Shown one piece after another: positions 1 through 9,397 of a stretch of 64,000 nt of DNA (position 1 is the stretch's first letter; every line of letters starts with the position of its first letter). The stretch comes from an uncultured Eubacteriales bacterium. Its GTDB lineage: Bacteria > Bacillota > Clostridia > Oscillospirales > Oscillospiraceae. Both the position numbers and the translations under genes were made by a program. The stretch covers positions 14,695 to 78,694 of the forward strand of contig UREY01000007.1 in the NCBI GenBank assembly GCA_900546915.1, written 5' to 3'. The notes under the pieces are model-generated. The model was not told where the DNA came from and made no database searches. It was given only the letters and a program-made list of their open reading frames with translations.

Positions 1-389
1 AGGGGGAAATCCATTTCCTTCAAAGCCTTCATATCCCGGCTGTAGGCATCCAGCAGCACGCCGGCGCCCTTGCGGCCCTGTACCGCCGTGGCAAACAGCT
101 CGCCAAACACGGCGCAGTTGTAATTCCCCCGGGTGACCAGTACATAGATCTCCCCTTCCCCCAGTTGATCCACCACCTTGCACTGGGCGGTCAGCGGATC
201 CGGCGGCATGGAGTACACCTCCGTGCCAATGCTGGTGAAAGCCGGTCCAAAGATGACCGTCTCATCCCGCAGGCCCATAATTTCGTTGCTGAGCGCCTGA
301 TTGCGGTATCCCTTTTGGTCCAGCACATCGCAGAGGATCCCGCTATACAGCACCTGCTTCAAATAGGGGATGTCAAATTTTTGTTCCAT
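1..389 (-). CDS. RraA-like family protein (HMG/CHA aldolase-type fold), C-terminus beyond window edge
   Basis: About 129 N-terminal residues are visible, beginning MEQKFDIPYL. The segment GELFATAVQGRKGAGVLLDA followed by SRD matches the Gly-rich turn and Arg-Asp pair of the RraA/4-hydroxy-4-methyl-2-oxoglutarate aldolase family, a divalent-metal pyruvate aldolase fold. The ATG lies 22 nt after the kdgK stop, so this is the third gene of the eda-kdgK operon. Family members are aldolases, oxaloacetate decarboxylases or RNase E regulators. Here, beside KDG genes, an aldolase or decarboxylase acting on a sugar-acid breakdown product is more plausible than RNA control, but the substrate cannot be read from the sequence. 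The 3' end is missing. Confidence 0.75.
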   Translation of the reverse strand, partial: MEQKFDIPYLKQVLYSGILCDVLDQKGYRNQALSNEIMGLRDETVIFGPAFTSIGTEVYSMPPDPLTAQCKVVDQLGEGEIYVLVTRGNYNCAVFGELFATAVQGRKGAGVLLDAYSRDMKALKEMDFP

Positions 390-410
390 GTTGCATCATC
401 GTCCTTTCTT

Positions 411-1436
411 TTATCGCTGCACCCGGCCGGTTCCATCGCCGCCGGCCAGCTTTTCCACGTCGGCGGTACCAACCCGGTTGAAATCGCCTATGACCGAATG
501 CTTCAGGCAGCTGGCCGCCACAGCAAATTCCAGCGCCTGTTGCTTGCTTTCATAGGTGTTCAGGCCGTATATCAAGCCGCCGGCAAAGCTGTCTCCGCCT
601 CCAACCCGGTCCACAATCTGGCGGATCTCATATTTCTTGGACACGTAGAACCGGGACCGGTCGTTCAAACATGCCGCCCAGCCGTTCCAATCGGCACTGT
701 GGCTCTCCCGCAAGGTGATGGCAATCATTTTCATATGGGGGTACGCCTCCAGGACCCGGCTGCTCAGGCTTTGATACGCCGCCAGGTCCAGCTGCCCGGA
801 CTCAACCCGGACCTCTGAGGTAATTCCCAGGGACTTTTGCACGTCCTCCTCGTTGGCAATGGCAATGTCCACATATTCGGCCAATTGCCCCATGACCTGG
901 TCGGCTTGTTTTCCGTACTTCCAAAGATTCTTGCGGTAGTTCAGGTCACAGGAAACGGTAATGTCCCGCTTCTTTGCTTCCTGAACCGCCTCCAGAGACA
1001 AGGCCATGGCGCTTTCGGACACAGCCGGCGTAATGCCGGTGATGTGGAACCAGTTCACGCCGGCAAAGGCCACGTTCCAGTCGATATCTCCCGGCTTTGC
1101 CAAAGCCAGGGCGGAATACGCCCGGTCATAGGTCACTTTACTGGGCAGCTGATTGGCCCCGCCTTCCAGATAGTAGATCCCCATGCGCCCCGGTCCCCGG
1201 AGAATTTTATCCGTGCGGACGCCAAAATAGCGAAGGGTCCGGATACAAGCGTCCGCAATGTCGTGATCCGGCAAAACGGTCAAAAACTCCGTCTCCATCC
1301 CGTAGTTCGCCAGCGACACCGCCACGTTGGCCTCTCCGCCGCCGAAGGTCGCCTCCAGCATGGGGCTTTGAAACAGCCGCTCCTGTCCCGGCGCCTTAAG
1401 CCGCAGCATAATCTCGCCAAAGGTTAATACTTTCAT
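411..1436 (-). CDS. kdgK: 2-keto-3-deoxygluconate kinase (PfkB family)
   Basis: 341 aa. PfkB/ribokinase-family sugar kinase that would phosphorylate 2-keto-3-deoxygluconate (KDG) to KDPG with ATP in the cytosol. The N-terminus [13 protein letters not shown], the substrate-side [15 protein letters not shown] motif and the C-terminal anion-hole and catalytic-base motif [11 protein letters not shown] are all present. ATG at 1436 was chosen over a longer in-frame start because GGTGAGG sits just upstream and the family begins at this point. The start is 10 nt after the eda stop, so the two genes form an operon that covers both steps from KDG to pyruvate plus glyceraldehyde-3-phosphate. The KDG assignment rests partly on the eda neighbour; fructokinase is the main alternative. 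Confidence 0.88.
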   Translation of the reverse strand: MKVLTFGEIMLRLKAPGQERLFQSPMLEATFGGGEANVAVSLANYGMETEFLTVLPDHDIADACIRTLRYFGVRTDKILRGPGRMGIYYLEGGANQLPSKVTYDRAYSALALAKPGDIDWNVAFAGVNWFHITGITPAVSESAMALSLEAVQEAKKRDITVSCDLNYRKNLWKYGKQADQVMGQLAEYVDIAIANEEDVQKSLGITSEVRVESGQLDLAAYQSLSSRVLEAYPHMKMIAITLRESHSADWNGWAACLNDRSRFYVSKKYEIRQIVDRVGGGDSFAGGLIYGLNTYESKQQALEFAVAASCLKHSVIGDFNRVGTADVEKLAGGDGTGRVQR

Positions 1437-1446
1437 CTTCCTCACC

Positions 1447-2409
1447 CTATTTTTGCAACAGATGTACGGCAAAGCCGCCGATTTCCCCGTTCAGATAGGC
1501 AAAGGTCGTCCGGTCTCCCTGCCGGCGAAGGCTGGCAGGGTCCGCCGTCAGGCCCCGGCGTTCCAAATAGGCCAGAGCCCGGTCCACGCAATTGGTGCGC
1601 ACTGCCAGGTGTCCCATCGTGCCTCTGCCCTTGCTCTTCAGCACTTCTATCCGGCTGCTGCTGAAAATGGAGCTGTTTCCCAATTTGGCAGGCCACCCAA
1701 AAAAGGCTTCCAATTGACCGCTCACAGCCAGCGCCTCTTTTTCATCGGAGAGGTTGATCCCCACGTGGGCCAGTTCAAAGCCCAGCAGCTGGTCTACCGC
1801 AGCTTTCGCGATGGCGGTAATGCGGTCCCACTGCCCCGACCGAACGGCATCCGTCGGCGTGAGCCAGCCGCCGCCCACCGCATGAATAAAGGGCTTGTCC
1901 GCATAATCCGTCAGGTTGTCCGGGCCGATGCCGCCGGTGGGAATAAACCGAACGCCCGCCGAAGCATAAGGGCCGTACAGCGCCTTGCACCCGCCGACGC
2001 CGCCGTAGGTGCCGGCAGGGAAAAACTTCACCACATGAATTCCCATCTCCAGCGCCTGTTCCAACTCACTGGGGGTCACACAGCCGGGAATCACCGCTAC
2101 GTTCCGCTCTATGCAGAAGCGGACAATCTCCGCCTGAAACCCCGGCGAGACAATGTACGATGCGCCTGCATCGACGGCCGCCCTGCACTGCTCCAGGGTC
2201 CGCACCGTACCGGCGCCCAGCAGGAAATGAGGCTTTGCCTGCCGGATGGCTGCAATGGCCGCCAGGCCCGCCTGGGTGCGCAGGGTAATCTCCGCCACAG
2301 GCAGGCCCGCCTGCTCCAAAGCCCCGGCCAGAGGCACCGCCTGGGCCGCATCGTCCAACACCGTAACCGGAATTAAGCCATAGCCCTTCAGTTCTTCCAT
2401 AACATTCAT
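1447..2409 (-). CDS. eda: KDPG/KHG aldolase with C-terminal VOC/glyoxalase-like extension
   Basis: 320 aa. Residues ~1-205 are a class I KDPG aldolase that cleaves 2-keto-3-deoxy-6-phosphogluconate to pyruvate and glyceraldehyde-3-phosphate. The catalytic Glu lies in EITLRT, a Gly-rich turn in LLGAGTV, the Schiff-base Lys in VVKFFPA, and the phosphate loop in PTGGIGPDN. Residues ~210-320 (from ELAHVGIN to the end) resemble a single VOC/glyoxalase fold unit; normal Eda is ~210 aa, so this is a fusion. Of two close ATGs, 2409 was chosen; AGGAGG lies 14 nt upstream. First gene of the operon, controlled by a promoter with an inverted repeat inside it. Confidence 0.88.
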   Translation of the reverse strand: MNVMEELKGYGLIPVTVLDDAAQAVPLAGALEQAGLPVAEITLRTQAGLAAIAAIRQAKPHFLLGAGTVRTLEQCRAAVDAGASYIVSPGFQAEIVRFCIERNVAVIPGCVTPSELEQALEMGIHVVKFFPAGTYGGVGGCKALYGPYASAGVRFIPTGGIGPDNLTDYADKPFIHAVGGGWLTPTDAVRSGQWDRITAIAKAAVDQLLGFELAHVGINLSDEKEALAVSGQLEAFFGWPAKLGNSSIFSSSRIEVLKSKGRGTMGHLAVRTNCVDRALAYLERRGLTADPASLRRQGDRTTFAYLNGEIGGFAVHLLQK

Positions 2410-2452
2410 TTGAAATCTGCTCGCCTCCTGAGATTCACGTTGTAGTTTCTTA

Positions 2453-2492
2453 TTTGGAACTATTATATACTCGGAGTTCCAAAATTTGTCTA
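2453..2492 (-). promoter_or_regulatory. Promoter and operator of the eda-kdgK-rraA operon
   Basis: On the minus strand a -35 TAGACA (2487-2492) is followed by a TATATA/TATAAT -10 at a 17- or 19-bp spacing. A perfect 9-bp inverted repeat, TTTGGAACT at 2453-2461 and AGTTCCAAA at 2475-2483 with a 13-bp spacer, lies across the -35 to -10 interval. This position suits a repressor site, and the divergent IclR regulator is the obvious candidate ligand-responsive binder (inference). Confidence 0.65.
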
Positions 2493-2623
2493 ATCCCTCT
2501 TTGGGTATAATCATAACACGCCAGCTTTTCTTTGTAAATCCGTAATTATTTCACATTTTTCGCGGCATTTTTTGTGCAACTTGCCAATCAGGAGTTTCAT
2601 TTATGAAAATAAGGGAGCCCGTA

Positions 2624-2660
2624 TTTGGAACTTGCATTTTGATAATTGGTATGTTATAGT
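2624..2660 (+). promoter_or_regulatory. Promoter of the iclR-type regulator with operator half-site
   Basis: TTGCAT (2632-2637), 17 bp, TATAGT (2655-2660). A third copy of TTTGGAACT (2624-2632) overlaps the -35, which suggests autoregulation by the same factor that binds the eda operator. Confidence 0.6.
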
Positions 2661-2738
2661 AAAGTTACAAAAGTTTTCCTGCGGCTTGATGCAACCGCAT
2701 CCGGCACATTCGAAAGAAAAAGTGGTGGTATATATCCG

Positions 2739-3554
2739 ATGAGCAGTCACTATTCGCCCATTCCAATCATCAACCGCATGTCCAATCTTTTAAACAGCAT
2801 CCTCGCCTCCCCAAACGGCCTGCGAGCCAACGAGCTGCTGCGCACCGAGAACATCCCCAAGACAACCCTGTACCGGCTGCTGACTTCCATGACGGAAAAC
2901 GAGCTGTTGACCTACATACCCACCAGCGGCGTCTACACGCTGGGCCCCAAGTTCACAGCCGCCTACACTTCCATGGATGAGCGCGCCGGCCGCCTGCGGG
3001 AGGCCGCCATGCCGCACCTGCGGTTTCTGGCCGAGCAGGTTCAGGAGACCGTCAAGCTCACCGTCTTATCCGGCATGCAAAGCTACACCATCGCCTCTGT
3101 GGAAGGAACCCGCCCCATCCGCATCAGCATCGACAGCGGCGCGCTGTTCCCCCTGCACGCCGGCGCTTCCGGCAAGATCCTGATGTGCTGCCTAAACGAC
3201 GCCGCCATTCAGCGCTATTACAGCCAGTACGGGATCCGCTATACAGAGACCACCATTATGACGGTGGAAGACATGAAAGAAGAGCTCAACCGCATCCGGC
3301 GCTCCGGCTACGCCGTGGACAACGGCGAATACATGCCGGAGATCCGGGCCACCGCCGCTCCGGTCCAAGACGCCGCCGGTCAAATCATCGCCGCCGTCAG
3401 CGTCGCTTACCCGGTTTCCAACCAGGACCATATCGACCCCAATCAGCTGGCCCTGCAAATTATGCAGACAGCCCGCACCGTGGGCGCCGCCTACACCTCC
3501 AAGGAAACCTGGGACCGCCCGGCCCGGCTGGTTCACGAACACGTCGGCGTTTAG
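2739..3554 (+). CDS. IclR-family transcriptional regulator, probable KDG-type repressor
   Basis: 271 aa. An N-terminal winged helix-turn-helix (about residues 8-68, with GLRANELLRTENIPKTTLYR in the recognition region) is followed by the IclR effector domain (about 80-255, with the typical LHAGASGKILM and SGYAVDNGEY stretches). ATG 2739 was chosen because of AGTGGTGG ten bases upstream and because longer starts add unrelated residues. It is divergent from the eda-kdgK-rraA operon, like KdgR in other bacteria. It probably represses or activates that operon in response to KDG, galacturonate or glucuronate breakdown products (inference). The three TTTGGAACT boxes in the 330-bp intergenic region are the likely sites. 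Confidence 0.85.
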   Translation: MSSHYSPIPIINRMSNLLNSILASPNGLRANELLRTENIPKTTLYRLLTSMTENELLTYIPTSGVYTLGPKFTAAYTSMDERAGRLREAAMPHLRFLAEQVQETVKLTVLSGMQSYTIASVEGTRPIRISIDSGALFPLHAGASGKILMCCLNDAAIQRYYSQYGIRYTETTIMTVEDMKEELNRIRRSGYAVDNGEYMPEIRATAAPVQDAAGQIIAAVSVAYPVSNQDHIDPNQLALQIMQTARTVGAAYTSKETWDRPARLVHEHVGV

Positions 3555-3576
3555 GCGCTTCAAGCAAAAAAAGACA

Positions 3577-3602
3577 CGGCCTCAAGACATCTCTTGAGGC
3601 CG
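3577..3602 (-). terminator. Intrinsic terminator for degV
   Basis: Perfect 10-bp stem CGGCCTCAAG/CTTGAGGCCG with a 6-nt loop. On the minus strand it is followed by TGTCTTTTTTTG (A-tract 3566-3572 on the plus strand). It ends the leftward degV transcript. Confidence 0.75.
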
Positions 3603-3645
3603 CGCCCGCATCCGGCAGCCACAGTATCATTCCGATTCCCAAGCC

Positions 3646-3695
3646 ATATCCGGCTGGAAGTCCAAAGGCTTCCAGCCGGATATCTATTTCCCTTT
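3646..3695 (+). terminator. Probable terminator for the iclR-type gene
   Basis: Perfect 15-bp stem (3646-3660 with 3669-3683), 8-nt loop, then CTATTTCCCTTTTT on the plus strand. It lies between the convergent regulator and degV genes, so it probably acts on rightward transcription. Confidence 0.6.
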
Positions 3696-4577
3696 TTACC
3701 GGGCAGCGTCTTCCGGTGAGAATCCATGTTTCAAAACGGCAATTCCCAGCAGGCCCGGACCGGTATGAACCACCAAAGCCGGACTAATCTGCCCCTCCAC
3801 AAGAAGGTCCGAGCAGCCGGTCCGCTGCAGCAGGCGGGGCTTCATTTCCGCCGCCTCTGCCGGAGCGCCGCCGTGAAGAAGCGCCACCTGCGAGCCTTGC
3901 CCGCCCCCGGCAAAGGCCGCCGCCATTTCCAGCATCCGGTCCAGCGCCTTTTTCCGGCCCATGGCCTTCCCGGCCATGTAGTAGACACCGGACGCATTGC
4001 AGGAAATAATCGGCTTCAGCTTTAACGCCGTACCTACAACGGCAGCCACCAGGCCCAACCGGCCGCCCTTTCGCAAGTACTCCAGGGTATCGACACAGAA
4101 AAACACCTTGCTGTCTCCCAGGCGTTCCGTCAGCCGCCTCTGCAGCGTCGGCCAGTCAACCCCCCCTGCAATCCAACGGGCGGCAAGCAGCGCAAAAACT
4201 CCGCTTCCGAAGGAAATATTTTTGGTATCCAGAACAAACGTCTCCAACTCATGATATTCCCGGCATATCAGGCGTATCATGTTGTAGGTGCCGCTGAGAC
4301 CGGAGGAAATGCAGATCACCAGCGCTTTCTCATACCCGTCGGACCGGGCCCGGTCCAGCGCGGCCAAAATGGTCTTCCCATCCGGCAGAGAAGTTTGGGG
4401 AATTTCTTCCGGAAACCGGTCGTATACCTGCTGCGCCGTAATATGCACCTGGTCGTCATACTCTCCCTCAGGATACCGGATTTTCAGAGGCAGAACCCGC
4501 ATATCATAGGCCTGCCGCACCGCCTGGGGCACGTCACAGCCGGAATCCACTAAAATAGCAATTTTTTGCTGATTCAT
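3696..4577 (-). CDS. DegV family fatty-acid-binding protein
   Basis: 293 aa. DegV/FakB-type protein that holds a fatty acid between two domains; in staphylococci FakB presents it to the FakA kinase. Visible hallmarks are the N-terminal IAILVDSGCDVP, the TSLPDGKTI region, the ligand-pocket ISSGLSGTYNMIRL and VDTLEYLRKGGRLG. ATG 4577 was chosen because GGAGAGGG precedes it. It stands alone, convergent with the iclR-type gene, and no fakA kinase is in the window. Most Clostridia carry several DegV paralogues, so the specific lipid partner is unknown. Confidence 0.9.
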   Translation of the reverse strand: MNQQKIAILVDSGCDVPQAVRQAYDMRVLPLKIRYPEGEYDDQVHITAQQVYDRFPEEIPQTSLPDGKTILAALDRARSDGYEKALVICISSGLSGTYNMIRLICREYHELETFVLDTKNISFGSGVFALLAARWIAGGVDWPTLQRRLTERLGDSKVFFCVDTLEYLRKGGRLGLVAAVVGTALKLKPIISCNASGVYYMAGKAMGRKKALDRMLEMAAAFAGGGQGSQVALLHGGAPAEAAEMKPRLLQRTGCSDLLVEGQISPALVVHTGPGLLGIAVLKHGFSPEDAAR

Positions 4578-4938
4578 AAAAAGCCCTCTCCATAAGATCC
4601 TATGCCTGCACAGGCAGACGCTGTGCGGCAAACGCCATATCTAATATAACATATCAGATTATATAATACACGCAAGCAAATGTCAACTGTTGTCTTTCGC
4701 CGGTCTCAGACAAAACATGCGCAAACAGACGTCTGTCTTCTGTCTGATGTTCTCACCTGTCTATGGTGGAATAGAACAAAGATTTCACCCATATTTTATA
4801 CAGTTTGACTATTCCCCCAAAAAGAAAAATGTGGTATTCTATAAAGGAGAAATGTTCGCTCTTCCCGGACGCTTTCTCAGATTCGACAAAGCGGGGCCTC
4901 TAGTCTCAGAAAAATATGTCCTTTTCGACGAAAAAGGA
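4578..4938. other. Intergenic region between degV and glgB, no gene seen
   Basis: About 360 bp of less GC-rich sequence. It holds the degV upstream region and a run of CAGA/TCTG-rich repeats near 4720-4745 (CAGACGTCTG is palindromic). An open frame at 4690-4971 was considered and rejected. No RNA gene was recognised. Confidence 0.4.
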
Positions 4939-4967
4939 TTGCAGTTCCCGCCAAGAAACGGTATAAT
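4939..4967 (+). promoter_or_regulatory. glg operon promoter upstream of glgB
   Basis: TTGCAG (4939-4944), exactly 17 bp, TATAAT (4962-4967); transcription would start about 70 bp before the glgB ATG. It is the only near-consensus promoter found in front of the glycogen cluster. Confidence 0.7.
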
Positions 4968-5044
4968 ATAGAAGATAGAGGACCTCACGATACCTTCGCA
5001 GGCTCCCCCCGCCCATTTTGTGAAAAAGGGAGAAAGACAGCAAT

Positions 5045-6967
5045 ATGGATAAGAAAACAAAAGAGCTATTAAAGGATTTCCACAGCGGAACCTGTATCCG
5101 CGCCTACGATCTTCTGGGCTGTCACCGAATTACCCGCCGGGGAAAAGCCGGTTATGTCTTTCGGGTCTGGGCTCCCAACGCCAAGCAGGTCTGCGTTGTA
5201 GGGGAATTTAACTTTTGGAACCCGGAAGACCTGCCCATGGAGCGCCTGGATGACAGCGTGTGGGAAGTCTTCACCACCCGGGGGTATGAAGGCTGCCCCT
5301 ACAAGTACTATATCACCCGCCCCGACGGTTCCACCGTCTATAAAGCGGATCCATACGCCACCCGGGCCGCTTGCCTGCCGGATACCTCCAGCCTAATCTG
5401 CACAGAGGACAAACACAACTGGGGAGACGGAAAATGGATGCGGGATTTCCCCCTGCGCTCCCCGCTCACGGCGCCCATGAACATTTACGAAATGCACCTG
5501 GGCTCCTGGCGCCGGAAGGAAGACGGCAGCCCCTTCACCTACGCCGAGCTGGCCGAGCCGTTGACAGCCTACCTGAAGGATATGGGATACACGCACGTGG
5601 AGTTTATGCCTCTGTCCGAGTATCCCTATGATCCCTCCTGGGGATACCAGGTGACGGGGTACTACGCCCCCACCTTCCGGTACGGAGAGCCGGAAGGGCT
5701 TCGCGTGCTGGTCGATACCCTGCATCGGGCCGGAATCGGCGTCATTCTGGATTGGGTCCCCGCCCACTTCCCCAAAGACGAGCAGGGCCTTTACGAATTC
5801 GACGGAACCTGCTGCTATGAGCTCTCCGATCCCACCATGAACGAACACCCGGATTGGACAACCCGGATTTTCGACTTCGGCAAGCCGGAGGTTAAGTGCT
5901 TCCTGGTCTCCAACGCCGTGTACTGGCTGGAGAAATTTCACATTGACGGCGTACGTGTGGACGCAGTGTCTTCCATGCTGTACCTGGATTACGGCCGGAC
6001 CAGCTATAAGCCCAACCGCTTCGGCGGGCGGGAAAACCTGGAGGCTATGGAGCTGCTGCGCTCGGTCAACCGGGCCGCCTTCCGCACCCGGCCCAACTCC
6101 CTGATGGTAGCCGAGGAATCCACCGCTTTTCCCATGATCACCAAGCCTGATTTTGACGGCGGTCTGGGTTTCCTGTTCAAATGGAACATGGGCTGGATGA
6201 ACGACACCATTCAGTATATGCAGACCGATCCCATTTACCGGAAATACAAGCACAACAATCTGACCTTCTCCATGACCTACGCGTTTTCGGAGAATTTCAT
6301 TCTTCCCCTGTCTCACGACGAGGTCGTGCACGGCAAGGCTTCCCTGATCAATAAAATGCCCGGAGAATATGACCAGAAATTCAGCAATCTGCGGGCTATG
6401 TACGCCTATATGATCGCACACCCCGGCAAAAAGCTCAGCTTTATGGGCAACGAGTTTGCCCAGTTTATCGAGTGGCGCTATGACGAGCAGCTGGATTGGC
6501 TTCTGCTGGACTACGACCGGCACCGTCAGATGCAGTCCTTTGTCCGGGACCTGAACCACTTCTACCTTTCCCACCCTCAGTTTTGGCAAAACGAGCAGGA
6601 CTGGAACGGCTTCCAGTGGATTCAGCCCGACGCCGGCGACGATAACCTGCTGGCCTTCCGCCGGATTGACCGGCGGAACCGGGAAGTACTGGTGGTGTGC
6701 AACTTCTGCCCGGTGGAGCGGCGGCACTACCGCTTAGGCGTTCCCCGCCGGGGTATCTACAAGCCCGTCCTGTGCTCCGATGACCTGAAATACGGCGGCA
6801 CCGGCGCGGAGATCCGCCCCGCCGTCAGCGAACGGGTCAGCTTCCGGGATTATAAGCTCTCCGCCTGCTTTGACATCCCTCCCATGTCCGCTACCTTCTA
6901 TGTCCGGGAAAATCCGCCGAAAAAAAGCGCCCAGCCAAAAGAAGAGACGGCCAAGCCGGCCGACTGA
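5045..6967 (+). CDS. glgB: 1,4-alpha-glucan (glycogen) branching enzyme
   Basis: 640 aa, GH13_9 family; transfers alpha-1,4 oligoglucan segments to alpha-1,6 positions in glycogen. The N-terminal CBM48 runs from about 28 to 115 (VFRVWAPNAKQVCVVGEFNF). The (beta/alpha)8 domain carries the nucleophile Asp in DGVRVDAVSSML, the acid/base Glu in MVAEESTAF and the transition-state Asp in LSHDEVVHGK. SD GGGAGA lies before the ATG. It is the first gene of glgB-C-D-A, with a 110-bp gap to glgC. Length is normal for the short clostridial type. Confidence 0.96.
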   Translation: MDKKTKELLKDFHSGTCIRAYDLLGCHRITRRGKAGYVFRVWAPNAKQVCVVGEFNFWNPEDLPMERLDDSVWEVFTTRGYEGCPYKYYITRPDGSTVYKADPYATRAACLPDTSSLICTEDKHNWGDGKWMRDFPLRSPLTAPMNIYEMHLGSWRRKEDGSPFTYAELAEPLTAYLKDMGYTHVEFMPLSEYPYDPSWGYQVTGYYAPTFRYGEPEGLRVLVDTLHRAGIGVILDWVPAHFPKDEQGLYEFDGTCCYELSDPTMNEHPDWTTRIFDFGKPEVKCFLVSNAVYWLEKFHIDGVRVDAVSSMLYLDYGRTSYKPNRFGGRENLEAMELLRSVNRAAFRTRPNSLMVAEESTAFPMITKPDFDGGLGFLFKWNMGWMNDTIQYMQTDPIYRKYKHNNLTFSMTYAFSENFILPLSHDEVVHGKASLINKMPGEYDQKFSNLRAMYAYMIAHPGKKLSFMGNEFAQFIEWRYDEQLDWLLLDYDRHRQMQSFVRDLNHFYLSHPQFWQNEQDWNGFQWIQPDAGDDNLLAFRRIDRRNREVLVVCNFCPVERRHYRLGVPRRGIYKPVLCSDDLKYGGTGAEIRPAVSERVSFRDYKLSACFDIPPMSATFYVRENPPKKSAQPKEETAKPAD

Positions 6968-7077
6968 GCATCGGCTCATTGCATGTGTTTTCCCGCCGGG
7001 CTTTGTCCAGCGGTTCAATTTAGAAAACGTCCAACAAACCACACCATTCAATTGCTTATAGTAAGGAGAGGCGACTC

Positions 7078-8265
7078 ATGTATTTTCAGAAGAAACGCTG
7101 TATTGCCATGCTCCTGGCCGGAGGCCAGGGCAGCCGGCTGAAGGTTTTGACGGAAAACACCGCCAAGCCTGCCGTTCCCTTTGGCGGTAAGTACCGCATC
7201 ATTGATTTTCCCCTGTCCAATTGCGTCAATTCCGGGATTGACACGGTGGGAATTCTCACCCAGTATCAGCCCCTGGAACTGAACGAGTACATCGGCAACG
7301 GCCAGCCCTGGGGGCTCAATAAGTCCCACTGCTGCGCCCAGGTTTTGCCCCCCTATGCCCGCAGCAAGAAGTCCGAGTGGTATAAAGGCACCGCCAATGC
7401 CATCTACCAAAACATCCCTTTTATTGAGCGCTTCGACCCCGACAACGTACTCATTCTCTCCGGCGACCATATCTACCGTATGAACTACGCCGCTATGCTG
7501 GCTGCTCACGAAAAAACCGGCGCAGACTGCACCATTGCCGTCCGCACCGTGCCCATGGAAGAGGCCAGCCGCTTCGGCATTATGAACACAAACCCCGACG
7601 GCTCCATCTATGAATTTGAAGAAAAGCCCGCCCACCCCAAGAGCAACAACGCCTCCATGGGTATTTATATCTTCCGCTGGAGCGTTCTGAAAAAGTTCCT
7701 CGTTGCCGACGAGGAAGACCCCAAGTCTGAAAACGACTTTGGTAAAAATGTGATTCCCGCTCTTTTGAACTCCGGGTACAAGCTGTGGGCCTATGCCTTT
7801 GAAGGCTACTGGAAGGACGTCGGCACCATCGACTCTCTGTGGGAAGCCAATATGGACCTGCTGGGCACGCATCCCAACTTCGACATACGCGGTCCCGAAA
7901 GCGAAAAAATTTCCGCTCGGAACAACGCGCTGCCCTCCAGCTATATTGCCAAAGGGGCCAAAACCGTCAACTGCTTCATCGCCGAAGGCGGCGAGATTTG
8001 CGGTACCGTGCGGCATTCCATCATTTCCACCGGCTGCACCATCGGCGCCGGCGCCCTGGTAGAGGACAGCGTCATTATGCCCAACGTCTCCATTGCACCG
8101 GGCGCCATTGTCCGCCATGCCATCATCGGGGAAAACTGTGTCATTTCTTCCGGCGCTGTGGTGGGAGGCACCTTCCCGGACGGAGCAAAGCGGAAAATCA
8201 GCGTTCTGGGCAAAAATCAGACGCTTCCGGAAAACACCGTAATTGCTCCCGGCGAAGTCCGGTAA
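7078..8265 (+). CDS. glgC: Glucose-1-phosphate adenylyltransferase, catalytic subunit
   Basis: 395 aa. Makes ADP-glucose from glucose-1-phosphate and ATP, the committed step of glycogen synthesis. Nucleotidyltransferase motif LAGGQGSRL, sugar-binding [18 protein letters not shown] and [11 protein letters not shown] are intact, and a C-terminal left-handed beta-helix runs from about residue 290. SD GGAGAGG is upstream. glgD starts 14 nt after its stop, and GlgC/GlgD of Firmicutes form a hetero-oligomer. Residues for an allosteric site cannot be judged by eye. Confidence 0.96.
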   Translation: MYFQKKRCIAMLLAGGQGSRLKVLTENTAKPAVPFGGKYRIIDFPLSNCVNSGIDTVGILTQYQPLELNEYIGNGQPWGLNKSHCCAQVLPPYARSKKSEWYKGTANAIYQNIPFIERFDPDNVLILSGDHIYRMNYAAMLAAHEKTGADCTIAVRTVPMEEASRFGIMNTNPDGSIYEFEEKPAHPKSNNASMGIYIFRWSVLKKFLVADEEDPKSENDFGKNVIPALLNSGYKLWAYAFEGYWKDVGTIDSLWEANMDLLGTHPNFDIRGPESEKISARNNALPSSYIAKGAKTVNCFIAEGGEICGTVRHSIISTGCTIGAGALVEDSVIMPNVSIAPGAIVRHAIIGENCVISSGAVVGGTFPDGAKRKISVLGKNQTLPENTVIAPGEVR

Positions 8266-8278
8266 AAGGAGGTACACT

Positions 8279-9397
8279 ATGATGAAAGCTATGGGCATTA
8301 TCTTTGCCAATATTTACGACAGCTCTCTGGGCGAGCTGACCAACAAACGTACCATCGCATCCCTGCCCTACGGCGGACGGTACCGCCAAATCGACTTCAC
8401 CCTGTCCAATATGTCCAACTCCGGCATCCGGCACATCGGAATCATCACAAAGTATAACTACCAGTCCCTGATGAATCATATCGGCTCCGGCCAGGAATGG
8501 GATTTGGAGCTGGAAGAAGGCGGGCTGGAATATCTGACGCCCTTCGCCATGGGGCACAACGGCAGCTACCGGGGTAAGGTAGAAGCCCTGAATTCCGCCA
8601 TGATTTTCTTGGAAAACGCCCTGGAGGACTATGTCGTATTGGCCGACAGCAACGTCCTTTGTAACATTGACTTGGATCGAGTCCTGGAGCAGCACGTGGA
8701 AAGCGGCAAGGATGTTACCGTTGCCGTCAAGGCCGGCATTGCCAACGGCTCCAAGCAGCTGGACCTGGGCATCCGCCTGGATAAGAAGGGACAGGTGTCC
8801 GACATGGCGGTGGATTACTGCGCCGGTCCGGACTATCTGGCCAGCATGGGCATCTTCGTCATCAGCCGGGAGCTTCTCATCTACTTTGTAAAAGAATCCG
8901 TGGCCCGGAGCCGCTACCGTTTCGAACGGGACTTTCTGCTGAAGCAATTCAACGACAAAAACCTGACGGTAGGCGTATATAACTTTGACGGCGTGGCCAT
9001 GTTCAACGAAAGCACCCAGGAGTACTATCGCAACAATCTGGCCTTGATTGATTTTGACACGCGGCACGGCCTGTTCCGCACAGACCGGAATATTTATACA
9101 AAAGTTCGAGACCGGGTTCCCGCCACCTACGGGGAAAATTCTCAAATTGACGACTGCATCGTGGCCGACGGCTGCCAGTTGGACGGGATCGCCGATCACT
9201 CCGTATTTTTCCGGCAGGTCCGTCTGGATGAAGGCGCAGAGGTGAAGGAATGCGTCATCATGAACGACTGCTCCATCGGCGCAGGCGCGGAGCTGTACTG
9301 CGCGATTTTGGATAAGGATGTCGTCGTCCGTCCCGGCGTCCGCCTCATCGGCACACCGGAAAATCCCATCGTGGTCAAGCGAGGTGAAATTGTATGA
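8279..9397 (+). CDS. glgD: GlgD, non-catalytic/regulatory subunit of ADP-glucose pyrophosphorylase
   Basis: 372 aa. Paralogue of GlgC whose N-terminus MMKAMGIIFANIYDSSLGEL lacks the GGxGxRL nucleotide loop, as is typical of GlgD. It keeps the fold (PYGGRYRQIDFTLSNMSNSG) and the C-terminal beta-helix. Known GlgD proteins raise the activity of GlgC in a heterotetramer. ATG 8279 follows AAAGGAGGT at 8265-8272 with ideal spacing; a longer in-frame start would overlap glgC without an SD. The last codons overlap glgA (ATGA). Confidence 0.94.
   Translation: MMKAMGIIFANIYDSSLGELTNKRTIASLPYGGRYRQIDFTLSNMSNSGIRHIGIITKYNYQSLMNHIGSGQEWDLELEEGGLEYLTPFAMGHNGSYRGKVEALNSAMIFLENALEDYVVLADSNVLCNIDLDRVLEQHVESGKDVTVAVKAGIANGSKQLDLGIRLDKKGQVSDMAVDYCAGPDYLASMGIFVISRELLIYFVKESVARSRYRFERDFLLKQFNDKNLTVGVYNFDGVAMFNESTQEYYRNNLALIDFDTRHGLFRTDRNIYTKVRDRVPATYGENSQIDDCIVADGCQLDGIADHSVFFRQVRLDEGAEVKECVIMNDCSIGAGAELYCAILDKDVVVRPGVRLIGTPENPIVVKRGEIV

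Noticed and set aside
4690-4971. Open frame of 93 codons before glgB, with an internal ATG at 4852 next to AAAGGAG
   Set aside because: The SD lies only 2 nt from that ATG, the sequence is not protein-like, and the frame runs into the glgB promoter.
5393-6727. 444-codon frame antisense to glgB
   Set aside because: Long antisense frames are expected in GC-rich genes. glgB motifs are intact and this frame has none.
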